64,000 nucleotides of DNA from JBPOFM01 sp051252455 (GCA_051252455.1 JBPOFM010000001.1:310001-374000); one strand, 5' to 3'; positions 53,249 to 63,413 are shown, counted from the first letter of the stretch. Made by a program: numbers and translations. The notes: generated from the letters alone by a model not told the origin.

Positions 53249-54181
53249 TTAAATATTAGTTCCCCAATTTTCTAACTCTTCTGGAGTCCACAATTCCGGG
53301 AAAAAAATACGTCTTTGATATTTTGGGTGCATGTATTTTTTCCATTCACTTCCACCTGTTGCTTCCACTTTTTTGCTTCCACTCTCTATATAATGCTTTG
53401 CAGCATTATAGTGTGCCATTACCCAAGTGATATTAACAGTATAATCTAAATGCCTCATAGCTCTGACCAAATCTTCGTCTTTTTGGTCTTCTTTTGGCAA
53501 TTCTTTAAAACGGGTCCACAGATTTTTGGTGTTGTACTGTTCCATAAATCGGAGAAACTCGTCCTTATATCGATTTTCAAAATTAAGCAAAAGTGTTGAT
53601 TTTTTGCCTGTTTCATAATCTTTTCCTGCTGCCTGCCAATATAAATGTTCAAAGGCGTGCACAAAAGGTGTATTTCTATCAATTTTTGCCCGAAATCTGA
53701 AGTCAATCAAATTGATCAATTCGGTTGAAGCAAACTCAATCAATCGGTATTGTGCGCTCTGAAATCCGCTTGCAGGTGTCAAAGTGTTTCTGAACTTCAT
53801 ATATTGTTCCACTTCCATGCCTTCTCTCATAATATTGAATGAGGTGGTCAACATATCGAAATAACGACTGACACGCATAATTTTACTTTCAAAAAAAATA
53901 ACGTCCAACGCCTCTTTTTCTGCTACTTGAGAAATTTCCCAGAGAATCATTTTGAAGAGTAATTCATTGATTTGATGATAGGCGATAAATACCATTTCAT
54001 CTGGCAAAGTGGTGCGCTGGATCTGTAAATTCAGCAAGGCATCAGTCTGGATATAGTCCCAATACGTAATAGGTTTACTGTAAAGCAAACCTTCGAGATG
54101 CGTATGTGTATCTTGATTGATGGATTTGAACTTCGATTGAAGCTCTTTTAATATAGGGTCAAAAATATGTTGGTCGGACAT
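53249..54181 (-). CDS. Tryptophan 2,3-dioxygenase family protein
   Basis: A 310-residue haem dioxygenase-type protein: TYWDYIQTDALLNLQIQRTT, then MVFIAYHQINELLFKMILWE (the HQxxEL motif), GFQSAQYRLIEFA, and the C-terminal WVMAHYNAAKHYIESG, whose first His fits the proximal haem ligand. Family members open the indole ring of tryptophan to N-formylkynurenine. No kynurenine-pathway gene is next to it; it sits in a DUF3108-TDO-M23-pgi unit, 18 bp before the peptidase gene. Substrate is not proven. Confidence 0.85.
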   Translation of the reverse strand: MSDQHIFDPILKELQSKFKSINQDTHTHLEGLLYSKPITYWDYIQTDALLNLQIQRTTLPDEMVFIAYHQINELLFKMILWEISQVAEKEALDVIFFESKIMRVSRYFDMLTTSFNIMREGMEVEQYMKFRNTLTPASGFQSAQYRLIEFASTELINLIDFRFRAKIDRNTPFVHAFEHLYWQAAGKDYETGKKSTLLLNFENRYKDEFLRFMEQYNTKNLWTRFKELPKEDQKDEDLVRAMRHLDYTVNITWVMAHYNAAKHYIESGSKKVEATGGSEWKKYMHPKYQRRIFFPELWTPEELENWGTNI

Positions 54182-54187
54182 GGTTTG

Positions 54188-54967
54188 TTAGTCAAATTCT
54201 ACTTCAAATGTATGTTTTAATCCTTTAAAGGCTTCCAAATTTGCCTGTAAAGATCCAACAGCTAAATCAGCCTTTATTTTTAAAGGTATTTTGTTTTCGT
54301 CTGCACTGACCCAAAGTGTTAAGCTTTCTTCTTCTTTAAACACACGACCAGCCATCACATAGGGTCTAAATCTTAAAGTCTTTACTTTTCCGAAATTAGT
54401 ATCGATCGTCTCTTTTCCTAAAAACTTAAGTCTGAAATTGTAATTCTCGTCGTCAAAAAACATGTTTAAGGAGACGACATCTCCCTCCTTTATCGTATTT
54501 GTATCGTAGTTGTTACGCAAATAATAGAATGCTGAAACCATGTCTTGCACATTCTGTTCTGTAGAAAATGTTTTTTCGGTCTTGTGCTTATTGTTTTTAA
54601 CAACCGCTTTTTTGTTGTTCTGATCAAATTCAATTTCGATATCCTTCGTGTGCCCACCTTCATCAATTTGTCGAATGGATTTATAAGGCAAGCCTGAAAA
54701 CTTATCAAAATAGCTTTCATAACGGTCTTTCACCTTAAAGAACCATTTTATGGCTCCTGTGGTCCAGCCTTTACCTACCACATGAAAAACAGGTTTTCCG
54801 TTATAGGTTGTTTCTTTTACTTCCATCGTGGCATTACCAGCTTTCAACCAGTTGCTATAGCTCATCTCGAATTTGAACCATTCGCCAGATTGAAACGCTT
54901 GATGCTTTTGGGCAAAGGACGTGTGAAAGCTCACTATCGCAATCACTATAAGTAGGGTCTTTTTCAT
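54188..54967 (-). CDS. DUF3108 domain exported protein
   Basis: A 259-residue protein with a signal peptide ending at TSFAQ. The DUF3108 features are GEWFKFEMSYSNWLKAGNAT, KVKDRYESYFDKFSGLPYKS, and YNFRLKFLGKETIDTNFGKV leading to LTLWVSADENKIPLKIKADL near the C-terminus. The family is periplasmic and of unknown function. It is the first gene of the four-gene reverse unit, 6 bp before the dioxygenase. Confidence 0.83.
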   Translation of the reverse strand: MKKTLLIVIAIVSFHTSFAQKHQAFQSGEWFKFEMSYSNWLKAGNATMEVKETTYNGKPVFHVVGKGWTTGAIKWFFKVKDRYESYFDKFSGLPYKSIRQIDEGGHTKDIEIEFDQNNKKAVVKNNKHKTEKTFSTEQNVQDMVSAFYYLRNNYDTNTIKEGDVVSLNMFFDDENYNFRLKFLGKETIDTNFGKVKTLRFRPYVMAGRVFKEEESLTLWVSADENKIPLKIKADLAVGSLQANLEAFKGLKHTFEVEFD

Positions 54968-55152
54968 AATTAGATGTCATTGTAAATGCAACTAAATTCT
55001 GCTACACTTTATTAATTAAAGGTAGATTTACAATTACTATTCCAAAAATATAAAAAAACTTGAAACCACCTATAAATAAGGGTTTTGATTGCTGTTAATA
55101 AAACTATAAAATTATGCGTCAATTGCCACTCAACGTTTAATCTTTAAAAGCT

Positions 55153-56190
55153 TTATTTATTTTCAAGAATCTTAGAAGCTATTTCATCAAGCGTTTCTTT
55201 ATTTTTATTGACATACCAAAGACCTGCCTGTCGAAGGTTTTCAAGATTCACAGTAGTCGCTACGTCCATATCTGGCAAGGCTTCTCGCAAGGATGGTTCC
55301 AATCTGTAATAATCATTTTTGTGGTTTCGAGACAGCGTTTTATACATCTGTTTTAGTTGATAATCGACTGTTTCCGAATTGCCAGACATCAAAATATCGA
55401 TAACAGGCTGAATCCATTCCAACTTACCCGCTGTTTTTAGCTCATTGAAGTAATATGGTTTTTTGATCGTACCTGTTCCGATGGAAATCGTTAGCATATC
55501 TTTTGCAGATGGAAAATCAGGCTTGTCTTCACGTTTTAAGAGTTCGGAAAACTTGAGTTTTCGAGCTTCTGCGTAGGCACATAAGGTTGGATTATTGGCA
55601 AACATACCACCATCGATAAAATAAAAGGTTTGTCCAGATTCAGAATGAATTTTAGCAGGCTCAAAATAAGTTGGAGCAGCAGAAGTAGACCTTGCAATAT
55701 CTTTTACCTTAAAATCATAGATAGGATCGGATTTTGCATTCGCAGCATTGAAAAAATAAGCACTACGTGAAGTGATTTCATAGGCAGTAATAAGGCAAGG
55801 TTTTATAAAAGAACTTAATAGAGAGTCGCCAAATATTTCCTCTAAATTTTCATTGAGTGCGTCATCACCATATTTCTCGTCAAACAAACCAAATCCACTC
55901 CGTACTTTGTTGAGTACATCAGATCTAAAAATATCGCCTCCTTCTTTTAAATACAAATCTAAAGCTTCATTTGCCGAATGCTTTGCAACACCTGTATGTG
56001 AGGGAAGCAAATAAGTGCAGGCAAGGATTCCTCCCGTACTTGAACCTGCAATAAAATCAAAATAATCACCAATCTTTAGATTGCTATTGTCGAGTGTTTG
56101 AAGTTTTTTTTCTAAATAACTAAGTATGACTCCAGGAATGATGCCACGAATACCGCCACCATCAAGAGAAAGAATTCTAATTTTTTTCAT
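55153..56190 (-). CDS. Patatin-like phospholipase (cytosolic type)
   Basis: A 345-residue protein with the patatin motifs: the oxyanion loop LDGGGIRGIIPG (residues 9-20), the nucleophile elbow AGSSTGGILA with Ser50-51, and the catalytic Asp in FIDGGMFANNP (about 192-202). There is no signal peptide. Related bacterial CapV-like lipases act in CBASS defence, but no cyclase or other defence gene is adjacent here, so a housekeeping lipid hydrolase is the simpler reading. Confidence 0.85.
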   Translation of the reverse strand: MKKIRILSLDGGGIRGIIPGVILSYLEKKLQTLDNSNLKIGDYFDFIAGSSTGGILACTYLLPSHTGVAKHSANEALDLYLKEGGDIFRSDVLNKVRSGFGLFDEKYGDDALNENLEEIFGDSLLSSFIKPCLITAYEITSRSAYFFNAANAKSDPIYDFKVKDIARSTSAAPTYFEPAKIHSESGQTFYFIDGGMFANNPTLCAYAEARKLKFSELLKREDKPDFPSAKDMLTISIGTGTIKKPYYFNELKTAGKLEWIQPVIDILMSGNSETVDYQLKQMYKTLSRNHKNDYYRLEPSLREALPDMDVATTVNLENLRQAGLWYVNKNKETLDEIASKILENK

Positions 56191-56390
56191 GATTGAATTT
56201 TTGGTTCTGATAAATTTATCGGGCTATCACTTAGGGAAAACTCAAATTATGGAATGTTAGATACTATAAATATAATAGAAAAGATTGAAACCCAATAGTT
56301 AAATGTATGCTTACCATCTTTTATGTTGCTATTGGTTACTATCGCTGAATGAATGGTTTAAGATTGTGTGTTGTAGGATGATTTTTAAAC

Positions 56391-56427
56391 TTAAAACAAA
56401 AAACTCCATCCAGTTTGGACAGAGTTT
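56391..56427 (-). terminator. Terminator after hppD
   Basis: On the reverse strand AAACTCTGTCCA, loop AAC, TGGATGGAGTTT forms a 12 bp stem with two T-G pairs, followed by TTTTTGTTTT. It begins 21 bp after the hppD stop. Confidence 0.85.
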
Positions 56428-56448
56428 TTATATAAAATCAGTCAATAT

Positions 56449-57609
56449 TTAAAGCGTACCTCGTTTTTCTTGTTCTCTCTCTATCGATTCGAAAAGTGCT
56501 TTGAAATTTCCTGCACCAAAGCCTCTTGCTCCCATCCGTTGAATGATTTCAAAAAACAAGGTTGGTCGATCTTCCACTGGTTTTGTAAATATTTGAAGTA
56601 AATAACCTTCCTCATCAGCGTCGATCATGATTCCAAGACCTTTAAGAGTTTCGATGTCTTCATTTAACTCATGTTTGTGATCTTGCAGTCGTTTTGGAAC
56701 GGCTCTATAATATTCTTCTGGAGGCGTAGATAAAAACTCAACACCTCTCGATTTCAATTTTGCCACTGTGGTAATAATATCATCAGTCGCGACAGCGATA
56801 TGCTGAACACCAGAATCTTCATAAAAATCCAGATATTCTTCGATTTGAGAACGTTTCGCCGCTTTTGCTGGCTCATTGATAGGGAATTTAATACGTCCAT
56901 TGCCATTGCTCATGACCTTACTCATCAGAGCTGAATATTCTGTATGTATTTGTTTGTCGTCAAATGAAAGAAAATTAACAAAACCCATCACATCTATATA
57001 CCATTTTACCCATTTGTTCATCTGTCCCCAGCCAACATTACCGACCATGTGATCTATATACTTCAAACCTACTGGTTCTGGATTATAATCTGATTCCCAC
57101 TCCTTAAATCCTGGCATGAACTTACCTTTATAGTTTTTTCGCTCTACAAACATGTGTACGGTTTCGCCATACGTGTAAATCCCTGCTCTGATGACTTCAC
57201 CGAATTCATCAGTCTCCACCTTTGGTTCCATATAGGATTTTGCACCACGTTTGATGGTTTCTTCATATGATTTTTGTGCATCATCTACCCACAGTGCCAC
57301 CACTTTGACGCCATCACCATGTTTGACGATATGGTCGTTGATTTCTGATTTACTATTTAAAGGTGTTGTTAGAACTAAACGTATTTTGTCCTGTTTCAAC
57401 ACATAACTTACCTCATCGCGAGAGCCTGTTTCCAAACCTTTATATGCAAATGATTGAAAACCAAATGCCGTTTTGTAAAAGTGTGCCGCTTGTTTTGCAT
57501 TTCCTACGTAGAATTCCACATAATCTGTTCCTAGAAGTGGAAGAAAATCCTGCGCACCTTGAAAGATTTTTTCGAGACCGTAATCTACTGATTTTATGTC
57601 TTTATCCAT
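56449..57609 (-). CDS. hppD: 4-hydroxyphenylpyruvate dioxygenase
   Basis: A 386-residue protein with two VOC domains. Metal ligands are visible: His in GLKYIDHMVGNVGWGQM, His in DSGVQHIAVATDDI, and Glu in RPTLFFEIIQRMGARGFGAG. The C-terminal GNFKALFESIEREQEKRG is typical. It converts 4-hydroxyphenylpyruvate to homogentisate in tyrosine catabolism. The preceding gene on this strand, 176 bp upstream, encodes the next enzyme. Confidence 0.96.
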   Translation of the reverse strand: MDKDIKSVDYGLEKIFQGAQDFLPLLGTDYVEFYVGNAKQAAHFYKTAFGFQSFAYKGLETGSRDEVSYVLKQDKIRLVLTTPLNSKSEINDHIVKHGDGVKVVALWVDDAQKSYEETIKRGAKSYMEPKVETDEFGEVIRAGIYTYGETVHMFVERKNYKGKFMPGFKEWESDYNPEPVGLKYIDHMVGNVGWGQMNKWVKWYIDVMGFVNFLSFDDKQIHTEYSALMSKVMSNGNGRIKFPINEPAKAAKRSQIEEYLDFYEDSGVQHIAVATDDIITTVAKLKSRGVEFLSTPPEEYYRAVPKRLQDHKHELNEDIETLKGLGIMIDADEEGYLLQIFTKPVEDRPTLFFEIIQRMGARGFGAGNFKALFESIEREQEKRGTL

Positions 57610-57785
57610 GATTAATTGTTATATTATTTATTTGTTTAATCAATGTCGAATTACTAATCTCAACCCTGACAAACTCAATGATTTATTTTGTTTTGTATTT
57701 CGTACAATGCGTCACATTGACCACATTATGATTACTATTTTTTACAAAAAAAACTAGCCGATAGCATGATAAACTCCCATAAATA

Positions 57786-58946
57786 TTAATGGTCTAACCA
57801 CGATTTATAATAATCTTCATCGGCAATTGTCAATGCGTCTTCTGTAATTTTTAATGGCTTGAAGGTATCAACCATGACAGCCAATTCATCAGTTCTTACT
57901 TTTCCAATACTACGTTCCACCGATCCTGGATGCGGTCCATGCGGAATGCCGGCAGGATGCAACGAAATATGTCCTGCATCCACATCATTCCTACTCATAA
58001 AATCGCCATCGACATAGTACAACACTTCATCACTATCAATATTACTATGGTTGTAAGGTGCTGGAATGCTTAACGGATGGTAGTCATACAAACGAGGCAC
58101 AAAACTGCACACTACAAAAGCGTCTGTCTCAAAAGTTTGATGCACTGGAGGTGGTTGATGAATACGGCCTGTAATCGGTTCAAAATCATGAATGGAAAAT
58201 GCGTATGGATAGTTATAACCATCGTATCCTACAACATCAAAAGGATGTGAGGCATAGATCATTTCGAACATGTCATCTTGTTTTTTGACCTTAATGAGAA
58301 ATTCTCCTGATTCATTATAGGTTTCTAGTTCTTGAGGTTGACGAAAATCTCTTTCGCAGAATGGTGAATGTTCCAATAATTGACCGAACCAATTGCGATA
58401 GCGTTTTGGTGTATAAATTGGCCGTCGCGATTCGACAATGAACAACCGATTGTCTTCGGTATCAAAATCCATTTTGTAGATGATACCTCTTGGCACGACC
58501 AGATAATCTCCATATTTAAAATCTAAATTTCCGAGATGTGTACGCAGTTTCCCTGTGCCTTCATGGACAAAAATAAGTTCGTCAGCATCCGTGTTTTTAT
58601 AGAAATAATCTTTGGTTGATTGTTTTGGGGCTGCTAAAATAATGCTACAGTCACTATTGGTTAAAATCGTTTTTCTGCTTTCCAAATAGTCGTTTTCTGG
58701 TTTTACTTGAAAACCTCTGAAACGATACGATTGAATACTATTTTCTTTCGCGATTTTTGGAGCAACGCAATATTGCTTCTTTATTGTTTTGACCTGCGTA
58801 GGTCGCTGTTCGTGATAACTATTTGTTGACATACCATCAAAACCTATCGTACCAAATAATTGCTCGGAATATAAACTTCCGTCAGGTTTTCGAAACTGGG
58901 TATGTCGTTTAGGAGGTATGTTCCCTAATTTGTGGTAAAATGGCAT
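57786..58946 (-). CDS. hmgA: Homogentisate 1,2-dioxygenase
   Basis: A 386-residue cupin-type protein, the short bacterial form. Visible features: FVHEGTGKLRTHLGNLDFKY, YGDYLVVPRGIIYKM, PPPVHQTFETDAFVVCSFVP with a metal His, and SLHPAGIPHGPHPGSVERSI near the C-terminus. It opens the homogentisate ring to maleylacetoacetate. With hppD it gives two successive steps; maleylacetoacetate isomerase and fumarylacetoacetase are not in the window. Confidence 0.93.
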   Translation of the reverse strand: MPFYHKLGNIPPKRHTQFRKPDGSLYSEQLFGTIGFDGMSTNSYHEQRPTQVKTIKKQYCVAPKIAKENSIQSYRFRGFQVKPENDYLESRKTILTNSDCSIILAAPKQSTKDYFYKNTDADELIFVHEGTGKLRTHLGNLDFKYGDYLVVPRGIIYKMDFDTEDNRLFIVESRRPIYTPKRYRNWFGQLLEHSPFCERDFRQPQELETYNESGEFLIKVKKQDDMFEMIYASHPFDVVGYDGYNYPYAFSIHDFEPITGRIHQPPPVHQTFETDAFVVCSFVPRLYDYHPLSIPAPYNHSNIDSDEVLYYVDGDFMSRNDVDAGHISLHPAGIPHGPHPGSVERSIGKVRTDELAVMVDTFKPLKITEDALTIADEDYYKSWLDH

Positions 58947-59013
58947 TTTTTCCTGTTATGAATTTGGCTTTTAAGTATTGAGAAATCGAACGTCAATTAA
59001 TCAACTTAAAAAT

Positions 59014-59045
59014 CAAAGATTAAATTATATTTAAATATACAAAAA
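59014..59045 (-). promoter_or_regulatory. Possible promoter of hmgA
   Basis: On the reverse strand TTTTTG, 18 bp, and AATCTTTG, one mismatch from TAnnTTTG. It lies about 70 bp before the hmgA ATG. Confidence 0.45.
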
Positions 59046-59226
59046 TTTGAAATTATTGCCTTCGCAGTAATTACAATTCTGCATGCTTATTCTGGACTTC
59101 TCTTAAGAAGAAAATGAAGATGTAATAATAAATTTGTCCAAAAACAGTTCATTGAATGACAAATATCGTGAAATTTTTTGAACATAAAAAAGGAGTGTTA
59201 TCAAAGCTAATTTGCTTTGAAATTTA

Positions 59227-61497
59227 CTAAAACCAAAACCCAAGATTAAAAAACCAAAGGCTTTTCTTCAGTTCAGGAGAATACGAATATTTTGCTTCCA
59301 ATGGACCCAAAAAGGTTTCAATGGCATACCCAAGTGCAATACCGCTATAATCGATTTTTTTTATCCAACCACCTGTGTCAAATAGGTTGTCTTCGATGTT
59401 TGCAATATTGGTTGAGAAAGTGATATGGTTTTTTCTGAAGATTTCATAATCAAATGATAAGGATGACTTCACAAAACTATTCCCGGAGAGCCCCAAGTAA
59501 TCATACCCATAAAATGTCATGTAATTATTGATAAAATTTTCACCATAACCGCCTAAAGCAAAGTTGAGCGATGATGGAGAGTTTTCACCAATTCTGAATC
59601 CACCTTGCGCTTCGATTTTGATTGCCAACTTATGTATAGGTGAAAAAACATAGCCTAAATCAGCTTTAGCAATTGAAAATTGTGAAAAATCAGGATTGAA
59701 ATCTGATGCGTGCAGATACCAATGAAAATCACCATTAAAATAAAATCCGTCCTTTGGAAAAAATTTATTACTATAAGAATCGAGCCTCAAGGTGCCAAAG
59801 ACGCTGAAATAATCTGTATTATCGAAAATGATCTTTCCCGAATTTTGTGCTGTGTTGACAGTTTCTGATTTAATATTCAGTCGTTTATGTTCAGCACCAA
59901 AACTCAACGAAAAATCTTTTCTAAACAAGGTTTGTAGATAAAATTGGTTAGTCTGATCTTGAACTTCAACTTCCAACTTGTTCAATCCAATAGCCACATT
60001 CGGATTTTGATCAATATAAAATTGAGCGCTGACATTTTTATGAAATTGATTGTATCTTGACCTTAATCCAATGCTCCAATAAAATCCTTTATCAATATAA
60101 TATTCGAAATTATAGCGAACGTTATCTCCTAGAATGACATCGATAGAAGCCACATCATTATCTAACAACAATCTTTTTTTGGTGAGATTAACCAATGCTG
60201 CGCTTTTATACAAATCGTCATAATGAAGTCCCAATCTCAAAAAGGTAGTGATTTCATTTTCGGTCAAGGTTGCCATCATATCATAGCCATCCTCGCTCTC
60301 TGATTTGCTAAACTCGTATTGAAAAGCATCAAAGTTATTTGTGGCAACAATATTGTTAACACCTCTATTAAAATCGACATAGCTAACCGTTGAATGAGGT
60401 TTCAATTTCAATTTTCCCAAAAGATAAGACCGTGTATATCGTTTATTTCCTTGAAATTCTATCGAATTGATGCGAATGCTATCATTACCCACGGTTCTCA
60501 TTGGACTTCTTTGGCCGCCTCGGTTTTTTGGCAAAAGGTTAATGTCATGAAACTTTTTTAGTGCCGCAGTTTCTCCTGCATTAATTATGTTTTCGCCCTC
60601 GCTGAATGAAATGACCGAATAATTCGTAATATCAGGTTTGAGGTAGATATCCGTTTTTTGGGCTTTCAACTTCATATCATTGATGGTACGATAATTATTG
60701 ATTTGCAAAAGAATAGCTGGGGCTGAACTCAATTCCTTTCTGTCCGATAATCCATCCTGTACATCCACACCTATAATGACGTCCATTCCTTTTGCCCTTA
60801 GTTCATCGATTGGATAATTGTTGGTAACACCTCCATCAATCAAAATATTATCGTCGATAACTACGGGTTGAAATAATGAAGGTAAGGCTCCACTTGCAGC
60901 AACGGCTTGCGCCAGATTGCCTTTATCAAGGATGATCGATTCGCCCGTTTCAACATTTGTTGCCATGCAGAAAAAAGGAATCTCCAATTTATCAAATTCA
61001 GTAATATCTGAAACAGGAAGCATCATTTTAGAGAGCAGATTAAATACATTTTGACCTCTGGATAAGGCCGAAGGCAATTTTATTTTGAATTTTTCGAAAG
61101 GCAGTGTGACGCCATATTTTTCGGAATTGTCTCTTTCATAAAATGTTTTGGCCGCCCTTGGAATGTTATCATTGATGACGTCATCAAAGTTTAAACTCTT
61201 AAATATGGAATCCAATTGATTACCTGTATAGCCGGAGGCATAAAGCGAACCTATGATGGCTCCCATACTCGTACCAGCAACGTAATCGACCTTTATATTT
61301 AAACTATCCAATACTTTAAGCACCCCAATATGTGCAAAGCCCTTTGCACCGCCGCCACTTAATACCAAGCCTACTTTTGGTTCTTTTTTCTGCAACGTAT
61401 CCTGTGCCACTGTAATGCACGTTACAAAGCATAAAATCAGAATGATATAAATAGTTTTTTTGGACAACGTGTAATTATTTTTTTTTATAAAATTCAA
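59227..61497 (-). CDS. Patatin-like phospholipase with C-terminal BamA-like barrel
   Basis: A 756-residue protein. After a signal-like helix (TIYIILILCFVTCITVAQ) comes the patatin domain: LVLSGGGAKGFAHIGVLKVL, AGTSMGAIIGSLYASG with the nucleophile Ser, and ILIDGGVTNNYPIDEL with the catalytic Asp. A POTRA-like segment (about 350-430) and a 16-strand-type barrel ending FFNLGFWF follow, as in PlpD-type type V autotransporters. It should sit in the outer membrane. It overlaps uvrC by 23 bp at its start, so the two are coupled. Confidence 0.9.
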   Translation of the reverse strand: MNFIKKNNYTLSKKTIYIILILCFVTCITVAQDTLQKKEPKVGLVLSGGGAKGFAHIGVLKVLDSLNIKVDYVAGTSMGAIIGSLYASGYTGNQLDSIFKSLNFDDVINDNIPRAAKTFYERDNSEKYGVTLPFEKFKIKLPSALSRGQNVFNLLSKMMLPVSDITEFDKLEIPFFCMATNVETGESIILDKGNLAQAVAASGALPSLFQPVVIDDNILIDGGVTNNYPIDELRAKGMDVIIGVDVQDGLSDRKELSSAPAILLQINNYRTINDMKLKAQKTDIYLKPDITNYSVISFSEGENIINAGETAALKKFHDINLLPKNRGGQRSPMRTVGNDSIRINSIEFQGNKRYTRSYLLGKLKLKPHSTVSYVDFNRGVNNIVATNNFDAFQYEFSKSESEDGYDMMATLTENEITTFLRLGLHYDDLYKSAALVNLTKKRLLLDNDVASIDVILGDNVRYNFEYYIDKGFYWSIGLRSRYNQFHKNVSAQFYIDQNPNVAIGLNKLEVEVQDQTNQFYLQTLFRKDFSLSFGAEHKRLNIKSETVNTAQNSGKIIFDNTDYFSVFGTLRLDSYSNKFFPKDGFYFNGDFHWYLHASDFNPDFSQFSIAKADLGYVFSPIHKLAIKIEAQGGFRIGENSPSSLNFALGGYGENFINNYMTFYGYDYLGLSGNSFVKSSLSFDYEIFRKNHITFSTNIANIEDNLFDTGGWIKKIDYSGIALGYAIETFLGPLEAKYSYSPELKKSLWFFNLGFWF

Positions 61498-63268
61498 TTA
61501 TTTTCTTGGCTCTTGCTTCTCCAATGATTGGTTTCAACTCTTGCAAACTTGCTTTACTAACTCTCTTGACCGTTTTAAATTGTTTCATCAACTCAACAAT
61601 GGTCTGTTCACCAATGCCTGCAATGGTTTCCAACTCTGTAGTCAAGGCACCTTTGCTTCTTCTATTTCTGTGATGTTCAATTCCAAAACGATGTGCTTCA
61701 TTTCGTAATTGCTGAATAATTTTAAGCGTTTCGCTTTTCTTGTCTAAATATAAGGGAATTGGATCGTCTGGGTAGAATAATTCTTCCAAACGCTTGGCAA
61801 TTCCGATGATTGCAATTTTTTTTCGCAGATTCAAGAGATCCAAACTTCTTAAAGCGGATGACAGCTGCCCTTTGCCTCCATCGATGATAATGAGTTGTGG
61901 TAACGGTTGGTCTTCATCCAACAATCGTTTGTAACGTCGATAAACTACTTCTTCCATCGATGCAAAATCATCTGGTCCGTCAACAGTTTTTATATTAAAA
62001 TGTCTATAGTCTTTCTTGCTTGGTTTTCCATCCTTGAATACCACACATGCAGCAACCGGGTTGGTTCCTTGAATATTGGAATTGTCAAAACATTCGATAT
62101 GGCGCGGTTCTTCTTTTAAGCGCAAATCAGTTTTCATCTGTGCCATGATACGCTTAACATGACGGTCTGGATCTGTGATTTTTACTTGCTTAAAACGCTC
62201 CATACGATAGTATTTTGCATTTCTTTCCGATAATTCCAAAATGCGCTTTTTATCACCCAATTTTGGAATTGTGATCTTTATGTTTTCACCTAAATCTACT
62301 TCAAAAGGCACATACACTTCCTTGGAATTGGAATTGAATCGTTGTCGGATTTCTGTGATTGCCAATTGTAATAATTCTTCATCAGTTTCATCCAATTTTT
62401 TCTTAATTTCCAAGGTATGGGAACGAATGATGGAGCCATAGGATAGTTGAAGAAAATTCACATAGCCAAATCCTTCATCTGAAATAATCGAAAACACATC
62501 GACATTGCTAATCTTGGGATTGACAATCGTTGACTTTGCTTGGTAGTTCTCAAGAACGTCTATTTTTTCCTTGATGCGCTGCGCTTGTTCAAACTCCATG
62601 ACTTCTGCATGGTTTTTCATTTGCTTTTTAAAATGATGCAAAGAATCTTTAAAATTTCCTTTTAATATTTCTCGAATCGATGCAATATTATCGTGATATT
62701 CCTCTTGTGATTGCAAGTTTTCACATGGACCTTTACAGTTTCCCAAATGATATTCAAGACAGACTTTATACTTTCCTGATTCAATTTTATCTTCGGCCAA
62801 ATCGTAATTGCAGGTTCGGAGTTGGTACAACCCTTTTATCAAATCCAAAAGTGTGTGCACCGTTTTCATACTGGTATAAGGTCCGAAATATTCGGAACCA
62901 TCCTTGAACATGCGTCGAGTTGGAAATACTCTCGGGAAACGTTCGTTTTTGATGCATATCCATGGATAGGACTTGTCATCTTTTAGCAATACATTATAGC
63001 GTGGCTGATATTTTTTAATGAGGTTGTTCTCGAGAAGCAACGCATCGGTTTCGGTCTCAACGACAATATGCTTGATCGTCACGATTTTTTTTACAAGCAC
63101 TTTGGTCTTGCCATAATTGTAGTTCTTGGTAAAGTATGAACTGACACGTTTTTTTAGGTCTTTTGCCTTTCCGACGTATAAAATTTTTCCATTTGCATCA
63201 TAATATTGATACACACCAGGTTGATGGGGCAATGTCTGCAATTGGATTTCTAAAGTAGGCTGACTCAT
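61475..63268 (-). CDS. uvrC: Excinuclease ABC subunit C
   Basis: A 597-residue protein. N-terminal GIY-YIG nuclease (LPHQPGVYQYYDANGKILYV, GKAKDLKKRVSSYF), central UVR motif for UvrB contact (HAEVMEFEQAQRIKEKIDVL), the RNase H-like second nuclease (CFDNSNIQGTNPVAACVVFK) and a C-terminal helix-hairpin-helix. It makes the two incisions in nucleotide excision repair. It is the first gene of the reverse pair with the patatin-barrel protein. Confidence 0.97.
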   Translation of the reverse strand: MSQPTLEIQLQTLPHQPGVYQYYDANGKILYVGKAKDLKKRVSSYFTKNYNYGKTKVLVKKIVTIKHIVVETETDALLLENNLIKKYQPRYNVLLKDDKSYPWICIKNERFPRVFPTRRMFKDGSEYFGPYTSMKTVHTLLDLIKGLYQLRTCNYDLAEDKIESGKYKVCLEYHLGNCKGPCENLQSQEEYHDNIASIREILKGNFKDSLHHFKKQMKNHAEVMEFEQAQRIKEKIDVLENYQAKSTIVNPKISNVDVFSIISDEGFGYVNFLQLSYGSIIRSHTLEIKKKLDETDEELLQLAITEIRQRFNSNSKEVYVPFEVDLGENIKITIPKLGDKKRILELSERNAKYYRMERFKQVKITDPDRHVKRIMAQMKTDLRLKEEPRHIECFDNSNIQGTNPVAACVVFKDGKPSKKDYRHFNIKTVDGPDDFASMEEVVYRRYKRLLDEDQPLPQLIIIDGGKGQLSSALRSLDLLNLRKKIAIIGIAKRLEELFYPDDPIPLYLDKKSETLKIIQQLRNEAHRFGIEHHRNRRSKGALTTELETIAGIGEQTIVELMKQFKTVKRVSKASLQELKPIIGEARAKKIIEFYKKK

Positions 63269-63272
63269 TACT

Positions 63273-63280
63273 CAAAGATA
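63273..63280 (-). promoter_or_regulatory. Promoter -7 box abutting the uvrC start
   Basis: On the reverse strand TATCTTTG, a perfect TAnnTTTG box, ends 4 bases before the ATG. If used, the mRNA would be leaderless or nearly so. A weak TTG lies 15 bp upstream. Confidence 0.45.
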
Positions 63281-63413
63281 CTATTTCTATAAAAACAATC
63301 GAACCAAAATACAGTGTTTAACGTTCGCGGATAAAAGAATTTCCATGTCAAAAAACGTTCCTCTATACCAAATGTTTTTTCATTAACTTGCACCTTCAAC
63401 ATGAAATTATAGA

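Noticed and set aside
55153..56190. CapV-like CBASS defence effector
   Set aside because: Patatin motifs fit, but there is no nucleotide cyclase or other defence gene next to it.
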